A stretch of DNA of 64,000 nucleotides, taken from assembly GCF_030272615.1 (NCBI RefSeq), contig NC_081414.1:810625069-810689068 (forward strand). The letters run 5' to 3'. This document shows positions 44,367 to 54,990 of this stretch, one piece after another. The translations under genes were made by a program, and so were the position numbers. The notes beneath the pieces were generated by a model. That model did not search any database. It was not told where the DNA came from and saw only the letters and a list, made by a program, of their open reading frames with translations. The first letter of the stretch is position 1. Each line of letters opens with the position of its first letter. This DNA comes from Cryptomeria japonica (Eukaryota; Streptophyta; Pinopsida; Cupressales; Cupressaceae).

Positions 44367-45515
44367 TGTTAGGCCCAATATGGAAAGCTTATGTACTAAG
44401 AGGGGAGGGGTGAGTCAGTACTCCAAAACTTTTCTTGAATAATAACTTCACTATTATGCATAAATAGAATAGTGTAGTAACATAAATTAAAGTTAATGCA
44501 AATAGATAACGATCATACATGATTCACTCCATAACACATATATTTTGGTTACATAGAAACTCTTAGTTAGAGAGAAAAACTACGGTGGGGATGGCACCCA
44601 CAACTTCACTACTACAATAATAAAGAATGCTCAGTTAGAGCTACATTTAGCTATTTCTGATAGCTTACCCTATTAGGAGTAACAAGATCTATTAGATCTA
44701 CCTTGCTAGAGGATTTTACAACATTTATTCTGAATGTTGCACCTAGTTAGAGGCTTTACAATTTATAGACTTGGTTAGAGTCTTTTACCCTATTAAAGGT
44801 TTCTCTTTCAACCTTCACAATATTACAATAAAATCATTACAAATATCTGCAACTTTACATCTGAAATGTTATAGCAGATTCTATGTGCCTAGAATAGATT
44901 ACCTTGCTTATAGCATACCTCGGTAACCCATATAGTAACTCGGTAAACCCTTTTGTTTACTCTATTCTTCGACTATTCTCTGAAAACCTTCTCGGTGACC
45001 TTTGTGTCTCTGTAACAGTCTTCCTTCATGCATACATGCACTTAACTTATGCTATATAAATAGATCTCTTAAAATGGTGATCCAATTCATTGCTTTGATC
45101 TTACAAACAAAATACCTTGAATGAATAACTAAACAAAATATATCATTGGTTAGATTGTCCTTGTAATCATACACAATCTTCTAGTGCAATTTCCAATGTA
45201 ATAACGGTTAGATGTGCCTTGATCTTGTAACACATTTTCATATGCATGTCCAGGTTCAATGTATCTGGTAACATGTTTCACTCGATGTATGTCAACTCGG
45301 TGTGTCATCTTTACTACCCAGTAGTCTCAAAAAGATACTCGATAGATAGCTCGATGTGTACTGCGTTCTGTCACTGCTTTCCTCTGTAACCGACTAGACT
45401 GTGCATACTGACTTCTCTATGTGTACCGACTGCATGATTTGATAGTACTAACCGACTAGAATATATAGTATGACTTTAAATATAAAAACTAATGGCAACT
45501 TGATAAGTAGTTACA
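44367..45515 (-). repeat. Solo LTR of the NA2 family (1149 bp)
   Basis: Starts TGTTAGGCCCAATATGG and ends TAGTTACA, aligning along its length with both NA2 LTRs. No internal sequence follows. Flanks are GACGA (44362-44366) and GACAG (45516-45520), an imperfect duplication. It was probably formed by LTR-LTR recombination of an earlier NA2-type insertion in the gypsy protease/Gag region. It is more diverged than the NA2 LTR pair. Confidence 0.85.
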
Positions 45516-47223
45516 GACAGTAGTGCTAGCTCTGAAATCAATCATAGAATTATGCAGGAGCTTATCACTGACTATAAGAGTTAGATAGAATGGGTTAGGT
45601 TTGGGCTTACCTTCCATCTAAGACTTGGGAGACGTGGTCTTGTTGGTGACCACAGTCAAAGAGCATGATTTGCCTGTATAGGGTTGGGGCTTTCTTTCGT
45701 TGCACTTTGGAGCTTTAGCGGAATTTCGGCTTGCACATCCACTAGTGTCGGACAGGTCCTCTTTCAGTTTTTGCTTTTTCTTTGGGATGCTAAGGAGATC
45801 CCACAGAGATACATTGGCCAGAGCCTTCTTCAGTTGCTCCACCATTTCTAGTATTGCAGGCACCGATGATTTTGGATCTCTTGGCTTATAGGGGATGAAC
45901 TCTTTACTTGGGTATATGGGGATGACTGCAGGTTGCTCAGGAGCTTTATCTAGCGGGTGCTCTCCTTGATGTATTCATATTCTTCCCAGTGAAACATCTT
46001 TTCAAGTGGAGATTATAGTTTGATTGTACGAAGGGGGCTCCCTCCTTTAAGGTAGCTGTGCCATTGGTTAGCACCACATCTTCGTCTTCCATCCAAGAAA
46101 ATAATATATGATCTAGAGTTATCTATGTTTCATGTTGCATTGACATACCCTGCATTTGGGTGATGAGGGAAGCGTTATCCATACTAGGGGATGCATAAAC
46201 AGACTCATTGGGGGTGACGCCTAGACCCTGTTGCTCTACAATCTTTTGGTGTAGATTCCCTCTTGGATAATTTCTTGGTATGTGAGTGTTATTGCAGGGA
46301 AAACACCAAGAGTTAGTATCATCCGCTAGATTATTTTAACCCACTGCTAACTCCTTGTCGGTGTTGGGGTAAACGATTTGCAAAGGATTGGGGACTAAGA
46401 CTATTTGGCAATTCGGCTGTCTAGACTTATCGGCATAGTGATTTGCATGCTGATTATGCTGGTATGGAGGTCGGTTTCCTTGGAAATTTTGCTGAAAAGG
46501 GGGTCTAGCAGGTGAGATTTTGGTTGAGAAGGATCTCAACAAGTGTTTCATGTCGTTGACCTTTGCAGCTAGAGACAATTGTGGAGGGACATATTTTTGC
46601 TAAGGGCTGGGGTAGACATACATATATTATGGGGTAGATGTACTAGGGACGACCTCTTCAGGAGTTTGGTGAGAAATCTCAGGAGAGACTGGTATGATGG
46701 GGTGGGGGGCAAGCTTCCTGATGTCGATCAAATTATTTTCTGCTTGAACTACTATGTCGAATGATTATGGGAGGGTGTTGCCTCCTAGAGATTGGATCAT
46801 CACCGATATGACAGAATTGAAATCCTTTAGGTAAAAGATGAATGCCATATCCACAGGAGGGCATGTGGATAGAGGTATTCTTTGCTAGGTCCTCTAGAAT
46901 CTCAAATTGAATTTTGTGAATGCTTCCTAAGGGGTGCTCTTTATTGTGATCAACTGGTGCATCTATGATGATTTGTCGATCTTGTCAGAGAATCTCTAAA
47001 AGAAATGGTCGCCCAGCTGATCCCAATATGCTATAGTATTATGGTCAGAGGTTCTAAACCAATCTAGAGCTCTTCCTTTGAAAGAGGCTACAAGAAATCT
47101 CAAGGCTACATGTTGCTCGGTGATGTTGTGAACTGTGCAGATACTGGCTATATCTTGTAAATGTTCTTTGGGAGTGTTATGACATTCCCTAGTAAACTTG
47201 GGTACAACTTTCAATGTGGCCAC
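45516..47223 (-). pseudogene. gypsy Gag
   Basis: The open piece 47223-46996 has the retrotransposon Gag motif LRFLVASFKGRALDWFRT and WDQLGDHFF. A proline-rich segment at 46578-46336 (PPFQQNFQGNRPPYQHNQ) is followed by WCFPCNNTHIPRNYPR near 46300, a decayed zinc-knuckle-like box. A Lys-rich piece is at 45863-45618. Many stops and shifts. It lies directly after the 5' LTR leader and is then interrupted by the solo LTR. Confidence 0.75.
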
Positions 47224-47511
47224 AGGGATTGGCCCCTAGACTACAGGTGGAGTTGGGGGAATGAGGGGGCTCCTGTTATTCCAAGTCACAAAATTTTTGA
47301 GGGGAACGTGTGCCATCGTTGTGAGGGTGATTACAAGAAAGACTGGTAAGCTCTAAGAAGAGGAAGATGCAGCCGAATGAACATTCACCAAGGGGGAAAG
47401 GAGTAAACTGGGATTTAAGGCTCTTTGACTCTTGGTAACAGACTTGTGAGTCATAAACTGGGTCAGGGCTTATTCAAACTATGGCTCCATGAGGCGTGCC
47501 CGAAAAAGAAC
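47224..47511 (-). other. gypsy 5' leader
   Basis: The stretch between the 5' LTR and Gag. Next to the LTR the minus strand reads GTTCTTTTTCGGGCACGCC, which I cannot match with confidence to a tRNA 3' end, so the primer site is unassigned. Confidence 0.45.
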
Positions 47512-48612
47512 TTTTGACTCTAAAATTTAGTTTGAAAGTGAAGAACCTTATGGGAAATTCAATGATGGGGGACCAATTGTGCAAGACTCACTAAATAACC
47601 TCTGAGTTTAAGAAGCTACCACTTCCTTATGGTTTTGAGAAAAGGGGAAGAAGAAAACTTAAAACAACAAGATCTAAACTACTAAGGCAATACACCAAAG
47701 CATTTTGTAAAAATATTAACAACATATAAAACACAAAGGCATGCGGTTTTAAAGCCCATTGAACAATCTATATATCCAAATAGAGCCACAATTAAGATAC
47801 AATTAAGATTCCTTCGCAACATAAAGAAATATCAATCACAAGTGCAAAACATAGTTTAATCGATAGAGTCTGATATATATTTCTAAAGTCATAAGAATTA
47901 CATGGAAAAGCACAGACAACTATCAAAGCATACTGAAAAGAGGCATCACAAAGGCCGCAGACACAATTTGATTAACCTTTTTCAGGAAAACAATAACAAC
48001 TAAAAGGCTGAAATTCTATCTACGAAAACTTAATTGTTCTCCGTGAAAGTTTTGAAACCCTCAAAAAAGGAAAAATAATGCATAAATAGAGCCCACCACT
48101 CTGCTAATAGCTCAAACATCTGCCAACCATGCACAACCACCCCTGAAACAGAAAAACCATGTCGTAACATTCCGCAGGAACACACCCAGCAAAACGGCCC
48201 CCGAGGTTGTTACTCCCACTTAGCCTTGACGATCTTCATACCCGCCTGAATAGAAAAGTTTATGCTAAGCGTGACCTAGTAGACAATGCACCTTGAAGAA
48301 CATGCGGAAGCTCAGAGGAAACTCCACAGAAAAGCATCCCAACAAAAATATTATTGATAGTCCAGAGATGCTATGTGTCTCCATCTCTCTCAAGCTACAG
48401 GCTGGGGCCCAAAAGAAATGTCGAGTCACCAAAACTGATCCATTTGTCACCTCCACGCTCCTTCAGACTTCAAACATAAAACACAGGCCGTCAGGGCCAA
48501 CAACAAGATTACATTTGGCCCGTACGCTGAGCACAACTCGAAAGTTAAAGAAGGAAAAAGGCACCCCAATCAAAATTTCGTTTGTGGACTTTAACTGAAA
48601 ATAATGTGAAAA
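47512..48612 (-). repeat. gypsy 5' LTR (1101 bp)
   Basis: The second copy; its terminal bases are decayed (TTTTGAC and GTGAAAA). It has about 20 bp of net deletion relative to the left LTR, including a gap near 47835. Gag begins about 290 bp inside it on the minus strand, which fixes this as the 5' LTR. Confidence 0.88.
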
Positions 48613-49440
48613 ATTATATAATAATATCAAATATTATTATATAATTTAATATAATATTATATTACTACTTGATGAGTTGAATTTTAAGGTCTTATGTGGA
48701 TAAAATAAAGATTTGAACCTGTATATTGGAAACGTATAAAAGCTGTAGGCTGAAATATCTGTAGGAAAAGAAAAAAATGTATTCTGAGTGCTAGTGATTT
48801 TTGTTGGCTTTAGATTTTGATTTTCAGTGGTGTAAAATTTCAAAGGGGTGGTTCAATAATGTATTTGAAAATTCCATGGGCATTCATTTCCATAGCATTA
48901 TATAATGAAATAAATACAGTTTACCCACAACATTGTTTAAACGATTAGCCTATCTTGTTTATGATTCATAAGGAGCCATATTTTTAATCAGATCTCAACG
49001 TTTTCCATATCAAGGAAATGTTGCATTTCTAAAACCCCATAGTAAATTTTTGAACTTAAACCATCCCTTGTGAGCAAGAAAATGCTTCAAATTAAATAGA
49101 TCTGTTTGTTTAATTTTTGTTTAACCTCTAAATCTTCTTGTTGAAAAGCATTCAACCGTTATTACTGAATATTTTTCACTCATTTACAATGATATTCGAT
49201 GGTTGTGGGAAATCAATAGTGGGAAAAATATTATGTTTTGTGGACCAGTGAGGTATGAATAGTGCATAAATTGTAAATTTGCACAAAGAAAATAAGTTTG
49301 GATTTATTCACTACTAAGTTATATCAGTTTGTTTGAAGGGTTCATGCAGTGTTTGGGAGGCTCAAGAGAAGGCTTTTTAACACATGGTAAACGTTGATTT
49401 TTTAAAATAAAAAATGCAATATTTTAATTAATCACAATAC
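48613..49440. other. No gene seen; AT-rich flank of the gypsy insertion
   Basis: The first 50 bases are almost pure A/T with ATATTATT inverted words, like the left flank at 18945-18988. The gypsy element thus inserted into an AT-rich site. Nothing else is supported. Confidence 0.45.
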
Positions 49441-49464
49441 GTGGTTAGAATCGTGAGTAGGTGG

Positions 49465-49530
49465 TGGCAGAGTAATATGTAGAAGCCCTTATAGCAGTGA
49501 TAACCCAGGTTCAAATCCAGGTGAGCTTCC
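49465..49530 (+). ncRNA. tRNA-like / SINE-head candidate
   Basis: A box-A-like TGGCAGAGTAA (49465-49475) and a perfect box B GGTTCAAATCC (49508-49518), 33 bases apart, match the internal RNA polymerase III promoter. A complete cloverleaf is not apparent and no poly(A) or short-repeat tail is clear, so a decayed tRNA-derived SINE is more likely than a functional tRNA. Confidence 0.4.
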
Positions 49531-49799
49531 ATACACTTAGCTCTATGACAATGTCATTAAATAGGTGCATTATGCTAAACAAAGTAAAGTATCCCATTTA
49601 AGTGATACATACAAGGGTTTTTTCAGTGAAATTAAAGAAGTTTAGGTTGTGTTTTAACTTGGTGATAAGGTGACTATTCAGTTGAAAATGTTTAGCAAAT
49701 GTAGATTGTCAATTTTGCTTTCTTGAAGATTAGAAAGAAGTTAGGGTTTTCTTTGTATTTTCTTATTTAAAAATAATATTGTTTAATAAAGAATAATGA

Positions 49800-50008
49800 A
49801 TCAATGTTAATGTCATAAACTTGCTGAGATATTTTGGCTACCAACCTTGCTTTGTATCTAATCATATGTCTATTTGCTACTTTATTTTTCCATAGACCCA
49901 CTTTCATCTAACAAGATTGTGATAGGAAGGAAGTGGAACCAAGTCCCAAGTTTGGTTTGTAATGAGGGATTTGTACTCCTCATCCATGACTATTTCTCAA
50001 AGAGGATT
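49800..50008 (-). pseudogene. copia fragment RT N-terminus
   Basis: MDEEYKSLITNQTWDLVPLP at about 49970-49910, then a broken KWVY and YKAR-V region. The sequence then loses similarity near 49800, so RT is truncated before its catalytic motifs. Confidence 0.7.
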
Positions 50009-51250
50009 TCATACATCTTTTGCATAAGTTTGAGGGTCATATCTTAGAGCCACATAGGCATGCATTTGCATGATAGGCTCAGTAGCTAAAAGTGCATGAG
50101 GGGCATCATATATTTCAGCTAAGATCATTATTCTTTGATTTCTGACAAGGGATATTGAATGATCATTGGAAGCCAAAACAAGAAATGGATTTTGATCTAC
50201 ATATGCATTCTCATGTTCATTGGAATTAGATTCAAAAGTATTAGAAATGATATCAGAATGACTAAATGTATCATCAAAGTAAACACTCCTCTCAGTGAAG
50301 ATTGTTTCTATTGAAAGATCTAGTAGTCTGTATCCCTTGATGCTATCTGGGTATCCAGAAAATATGCATTCTTTTCTTTGAGGCTCCGAACCCTTCCTAT
50401 TTTCTATAGAAATGTGGGCCCATGTATGTGATCCAAAGATGTGAAAATGTGTGACTTCTAGTTGCATGCCTTTCCATGGTTCAGAAGGGGTTTTTCTTGT
50501 AATAGATTTGTGAGGAGATCTATTTTGTATGTATGAATCATAGTTGATTGGTTCAGCCCACAATTTGGAAGGAAGAGATCTTGCATTTAACATGCCATTG
50601 TCCATCTCTTTCAAAGATTGATTCTTTCTCTCAACTACCCTATTCTATTATGGAATGTAAGGAACTGTGTTCTACAACAACTGTATTCCATCTTCATCAC
50701 AAATATGTTGAGCATCATTGTTGACATACTTTGCCCCATTATCTATGTAGAGGATCTTGATCCTTTTCCTAGACTACTTCTCTACATAGGCTTTGAAAAT
50801 CTTGAAACTATCAAACACTTCATACTTGAATTTGATAAAATACACCCTTGTGAATCGTGTGCAATTGTCAGTGAATGTAAGCACATAATTGGCTTTTCTC
50901 ATGAAAGGTTTTGAAAATAAACTCATTAGAACATTGTGAACAATCTCTAAAGGAGAATAAGCTCTCCATATATTCTCCTTCTAAAACTTTTCTTGAGGAT
51001 GCTTTCCAAGAGTACAACCCTCACAACCTCCATCAAAAAATTCTATGAAAAAGAAATCCTTTAACCATCTTTGTTTGCTAAGTTGTTGTGTGTATCTAAA
51101 TTTTAAATGACCATATCTTTCATTCAAAACTCCACTTTCATCATTTGCATGTGTTAGTACTTATCTTTATGAGCTTATCCTACTCACATATCAAAGAGTC
51201 AATAGAAGCATCAAGTGTGGGCATATTCCAAGTTGGTCTAGTTGTAAGCC
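50009..51250 (-). pseudogene. copia fragment integrase and linker
   Basis: Between 51250 and 50620 broken frames give FFDGGCEGCTLGKHPQ, TFTDNCTRFTRVYF and RIKILYIDNGAKYVNN, matching zinc, first and second Asp regions. The open stretch 50614-50009 begins after VVERKNQSL (the catalytic Glu region). It continues through the PSKLWAEPINYDSYIQNRSP helix and FHIFGSHTWAHI to the linker before RT. Confidence 0.82.
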
Positions 51251-51316
51251 TAATTATGTGAAAATTGAAGACACATACAATAAATTTTGGACCCAATTTT
51301 AATAGAATAGAAATAA

Positions 51317-51747
51317 TTAATTTCTTTCCTTTTGTGGATTTGTCAATTTGGATCCTTTCAACTCAAGTAATAAAGTTAGAAACTTTGTGAAGAAGTCTTG
51401 AATATCTTCAAAACTTCTTGAATTTAATAAATTTAGCTCATTTTCTAGGATGTGATATTGCATCTCATCTTGCTTTCCAAAAAGAGTCTCCAACATAGTC
51501 CAAACATGGTTTGGAGTTGTGTATTCTTCCAAATGAAAAAACAATTTTGGAGACATAGATAAGCATGAAGAACATAAGCCTTATCAATCTAGTTGAAATA
51601 TTTGGATTTTTCAATCACACAATTAGGTTCAACCTCTATATCCATGACTATTCGATACAAGCCTCCACTTTTGAGTTGAAGCAAAATCTTTGACTTTCAT
51701 TCAAAATGGTTGTATGGCATGAGAATAGCATAGGCTGAAAATTCCAT
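51317..51747 (-). pseudogene. copia fragment Gag
   Basis: ATG 51747 opens a frame broken by a TGA after 16 codons. The open part 51556-51317 reads HLEEYTTPNHVWTMLETLFG then LLNSRSFEDIQDFFTKFLTL, typical of UBN2-type copia Gag. The zinc knuckle and protease are absent downstream. Confidence 0.75.
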
Positions 51748-52459
51748 TCTTTAATCTCTAGTCTTCAATGCCTGCAAAAAAATGTATGTTATGCTTCTTC
51801 TCTCGAGCACTCATGTGTGCTATGGTGCTATGTAAAATATTAACTAAACTTGCACAAGATAGTATGATATAGTTGGAAAAAAAGATGAGAACTTGTAGGT
51901 TAATAAAAGAAAATTCGAAAAGAAGAATGAAAATTGTATCATTAATTTACAAATGAATTACAAAGTATATAAAGCCTCCATCAAGAAAAAAATAGAAGAA
52001 AAGCAAGGGTTTTTTAGGCAACAAGAAATCCTTTGTTAGCTTACAATAAAACTGAGCAACAACAGATTTCAAATCACAAGAATATAGCGTGTGATAAAGA
52101 TCCTTACAGGATAGATAGAGAAGATCCATAAAGAAAGTAATATGCTATGTTTGAATATTACGCTTACAAGTGAGAGCATCAATCATCTTGGTCATATTTA
52201 GTAGAATGGATACATCGACATCAATAAGATATTTTTCAATGTGTTTCAAATTATGATATTATTATCAGAAATTGAATATATAATTTTTGAATCAAACTCA
52301 TTTATCCAATAGTAATAAAAATCTGATCCCAATTTTTTTATTTTAATGGACATCTTAGAGTTTCATAAATCCATTCACAAAGAAAACTACACAGAGATAA
52401 ACATGGAATTAATCTTGCTCAAAGAAATAAACATAACATACTTTCAATTTGTTGATAGA
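51748..52459. other. No supported gene
   Basis: AT-rich with short shadow ORFs only. It separates the copia fragment from the LFS-like gene's downstream remnant. Confidence 0.45.
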
Positions 52460-52530
52460 GATACGAGGAAGAAGCAGCATCTTGGAGAGTGACCATGATG
52501 GCAATCAAGACAGAGGTCCAATAACAGAAA
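52460..52530 (-). pseudogene. Remnant of a second LFS-like gene (C-terminus only)
   Basis: The minus strand reads TSVLIAIMVTLQDAASS at about 52517-52467, matching the C-terminal helix SSVLTATINSLQDVVS of the intact gene 220-280 bp upstream. DNA words are also shared (GGCA-TCAAGACAGAG, CATCTTG-AGA). Only this end is visible. It suggests a tandem duplication followed by loss, or a partial duplication of the 3' end. Confidence 0.6.
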
Positions 52531-52734
52531 CTATTAAGAACATGCCCATGTATGTTCCTAATTAGTAACTAAACTATCATAGCCTGTCATAAAATAGAAA
52601 ATTCAAAGATTTCATTAACACCCATTACACTTAAGCATCTTAAAACCTTACACAGTGAGGAACATGAAACTCGTCAAGATCCATGAAAGCTAGAGAGAAA
52701 GAAACATGAAATTATTTCAATATGAAGAACACAT

Positions 52735-53208
52735 CTAATGGAAAGAAACAACATCTTGAAGACTGTTAATGGTGGCAGTCAAGACAGAGCTGAAGTTATC
52801 CACAAACTCCTGTTGAGATAGGCCATCAACTGGATTGAGCTCAAAAGACCATTTGACACAACACTTCTCCTCTTCCATTCCTTCTATGACTTGCAAAGTG
52901 CCTTCATACCCATCAAATCCCTTCACGTTTGTGTCGCTAATAGTATAACCATAATAATGGTTAGTGCAGTCCAAGGATGTGAGTTTTTCTTTGGCCCAAG
53001 CAATTTGGCCTGGTGAGTAGGGAGACGGAAAAGAAACGTAGCGCACACAGCCAGGGCCCTGCGCAGGCGTTCCATCCACTCTTTCACAAACCAGCAAGGT
53101 AGGCTGCCACTTTTTCAATCCACAGAAGTCGTTGAGAATCTCCCACACGCATTGTAATGAAGCCGTCACAGGAACTACCATGGAAGCACGCCATTTAGGG
53201 TTCACCAT
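52735..53208 (-). CDS. Lachrymatory-factor-synthase-like protein (Bet v 1/SRPBCC fold)
   Basis: 157 codons, intronless, intact, ATG at 53208. A second in-frame ATG at 53223 would add five residues. The start at MVNPKWRASM fits family length (the onion enzyme is about 169 residues). It has the polyketide-cyclase-2/START-like pattern: an N-terminal strand after W (WRASMVVPVTASLQCVWEIL), then FCGLKKWQPTL, GPGCVRYVSFPSP, WAKEKLTSLD, HYYGYTISD, KCCVKWSFEL and a long C-terminal helix. The Arg in CVRYV and the Glu in AKEKL fall where the catalytic Arg and Glu of onion lachrymatory factor synthase would be expected; that alignment is by eye. Plant members bind small hydrophobic ligands in the cytosol, and the true substrate here is unknown. 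It could also be called PYR/PYL-like, but the ABA-receptor gate and latch motifs are not seen. Confidence 0.88.
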   Translation of the reverse strand: MVNPKWRASMVVPVTASLQCVWEILNDFCGLKKWQPTLLVCERVDGTPAQGPGCVRYVSFPSPYSPGQIAWAKEKLTSLDCTNHYYGYTISDTNVKGFDGYEGTLQVIEGMEEEKCCVKWSFELNPVDGLSQQEFVDNFSSVLTATINSLQDVVSFH

Positions 53209-53440
53209 TTTTGCATATAGCACAAGATTTGGAATGGTCAGAGGTAAGGAGGAGATATAAATTGAAAACAGGAGGATCGAAGAATCTAGCCGAAGGAAAT
53301 TTAATGGCTGGAGCAGGCGGCCATGATAATTCTAGGGAGTGGCTTATTTTAATTCTTATGCCAATACAAACAGTTCCTGGCGTAGGCAGCCATGATAATT
53401 CTAGGGAGTGCATTATTTTAATTCAGCATTTTTATTGAAT
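53209..53440 (-). promoter_or_regulatory. Promoter region of the LFS-like gene with a ~69-bp duplicated block
   Basis: A TATA-like TTTATATCTCC on the minus strand is at about 53252-53262, 45-55 bp before the start codon. Further upstream, a ~41-bp block (CCATGATAATTCTAGGGAGT and flanks) occurs twice, near 53315-53355 and 53384-53424, offset by 69 bp. The role of the block is unknown. Confidence 0.5.
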
Positions 53441-53741
53441 TGTAAGGTCATATTTTCATGAGCATCTATACGATTGTATTTTTCCCTTTGGAATTACAAT
53501 CAAGGCATGCCATCTGTTAAACAAAATTATAAAAATGTTAAATGAAAAATAAATTGTTAGGTTATATAATTTAATGCTTCCTTTCGATGCAAACTTTCTT
53601 CCACAAGATAACAATTTTGTAAGCAAACTTTAAGAATTAAGATTATGTCCAAATTGAAAGAAGAAGAAACAATATTGTAATCTATTAATTTAAAGTATAT
53701 TCATATTCAAATTTTTAAATGTCAAATTATTTCATTATATA
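53441..53741. other. AT-rich spacer
   Basis: No gene, repeat boundary or RNA seen. Confidence 0.45.
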
Positions 53742-54990
53742 TGTAGACGTATAAATCAGACCACTTTCTTAAATAAATATTTAATATTTATTTTAACCCT
53801 ATTATTTCTATTAATTAATTTCTTCACATTCATCTATTTGATTAAATGAATTAACCAATTTATTTAATTAAATTCACCTAAACCATTTTCTAGCCATTAA
53901 TTAAATAAATCACTCTATTTAATTAATTCCCCTTTCTCCCCTTTTAATTAAATTTACATTTAATTAAATTGATCCATGCAAATAAATAAATCTAATTTAT
54001 TTATTAAAATCCCCCACTTGTATATCTATTTTGATTGAAAAAAATCAATTTTATTTTAATTAAAATCCTTTTCCTCCATCCACTTGCATTTTCCTACATC
54101 TCCCACTTGTCTCCTAAGCATTCTTCTAGAACCCATCTAATCTTAACCAATTAAGCTTAATCCCTCTTATCCTATGACTTCCCTAAGTTTGAGGAGGTCA
54201 CTTCTCAAAATTGGAAGAAAGTCTTCTAAATGCATTAAAGGCTTTATTTCTTCAACAAGCTAACTTGTTGAGTTCCCCCAAATTTGGAAGGACTCTTACA
54301 AATTTGTCCCCAAATTCTTCCTAACTATTAATGGTTACCTCAACCTTGTTGCATGGTTAGAGACTTTCTCTCTAACTTAATCCTCATCTAACCCAAGGGA
54401 AGCATTCATGGCTTTAACCCTGGTTAACCTATTAACCCTTGTAGAAGAGTTTATCCCTTGGATAAAAATGTTATCCATTGGATAACCCTAACCCAACTTT
54501 AACCCTTACCTCCTAGGGTAACCTTCATGTCTTCTCAGGCATTTGATGCTTCTTGCATCTCCTCTCAAGCAACCCTTTGTTGACAATTGTCACCATTTCA
54601 TTGGTGAGAATTATAAACATGGATTCATTAACTTTCAATCCTAGCCCTTGTTAAGATTATTCAATATTGACCATCCATTGCCCTATTTTCCCTATAAATG
54701 GAGCTCTCATTCGTTATTTTTAATCAATCCAAGTTTCGTTCATCTACATTATAGTCTAATTTACTAAGCATTTTAGCCTCTCTTTTTTACAATATCATCA
54801 TAGTGCATTTAGAAGTATTTTTCATATCATAGAATATTTATGCTAGGATAATTGCTAATCATCATAGTTCTAACATCATATATATCTTATAATTCATTCA
54901 TGCATATAAATCAAATATCACGTGTTCTTGGAGTTGTCATTCCTAAGTCATTTTCTCAATGACCTGAGAGAAAAACATTGACTTTAGGGA
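53742..54990 (+). repeat. Probable solo LTR (TGTAGACG start), right end uncertain
   Basis: Begins TGTAGACGTATAAATC, like the LTR at 3393. A region of decayed ATTAAATAAAT palindromic words (53770-54060) follows. Then comes a C/T-rich stretch with repeated TTAACC/TTATCC words (54360-54530), then CCCTATAAATGGAG near 54690 as TATA box. No internal sequence or second LTR was found. Confidence 0.42.

Larger units (their letters stand above)
18989..48612 (-). mobile_element. Ty3/gypsy retrotransposon, expanded to 29.6 kb by nested insertions
   Basis: Related LTRs lie at 18989-20109 and 47512-48612, flanked by ATTAT at 18984-18988 and 48613-48617. AT-rich flanks make the duplication less decisive than elsewhere. 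Reading minus: Gag, a protease/linker region, an RNase H domain, RT, a second RNase H, then integrase, then an antisense ORF and a sense ORF. The order RT-RH-IN identifies Ty3/gypsy. Subtracting the copia element, NA2 and the solo LTR (each with one target duplication) leaves about 13.8 kb. All ORFs are decayed. I could not identify a good primer site inside the right LTR. Confidence 0.85.
49800..51747 (-). mobile_element. Ty1/copia fragment (Gag, integrase, start of RT)
   Basis: On the minus strand: Gag start, then a short gap, then integrase, then the first ~60 residues of RT, all broken. No LTR flanks it and the RT core is missing. It belongs to a different copia lineage from the two other copies, since its integrase and linker text differ. 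Confidence 0.8.

Noticed and set aside
49441-49540. Functional tRNA gene
   Set aside because: Promoter boxes are present, but acceptor and anticodon stems do not pair convincingly.
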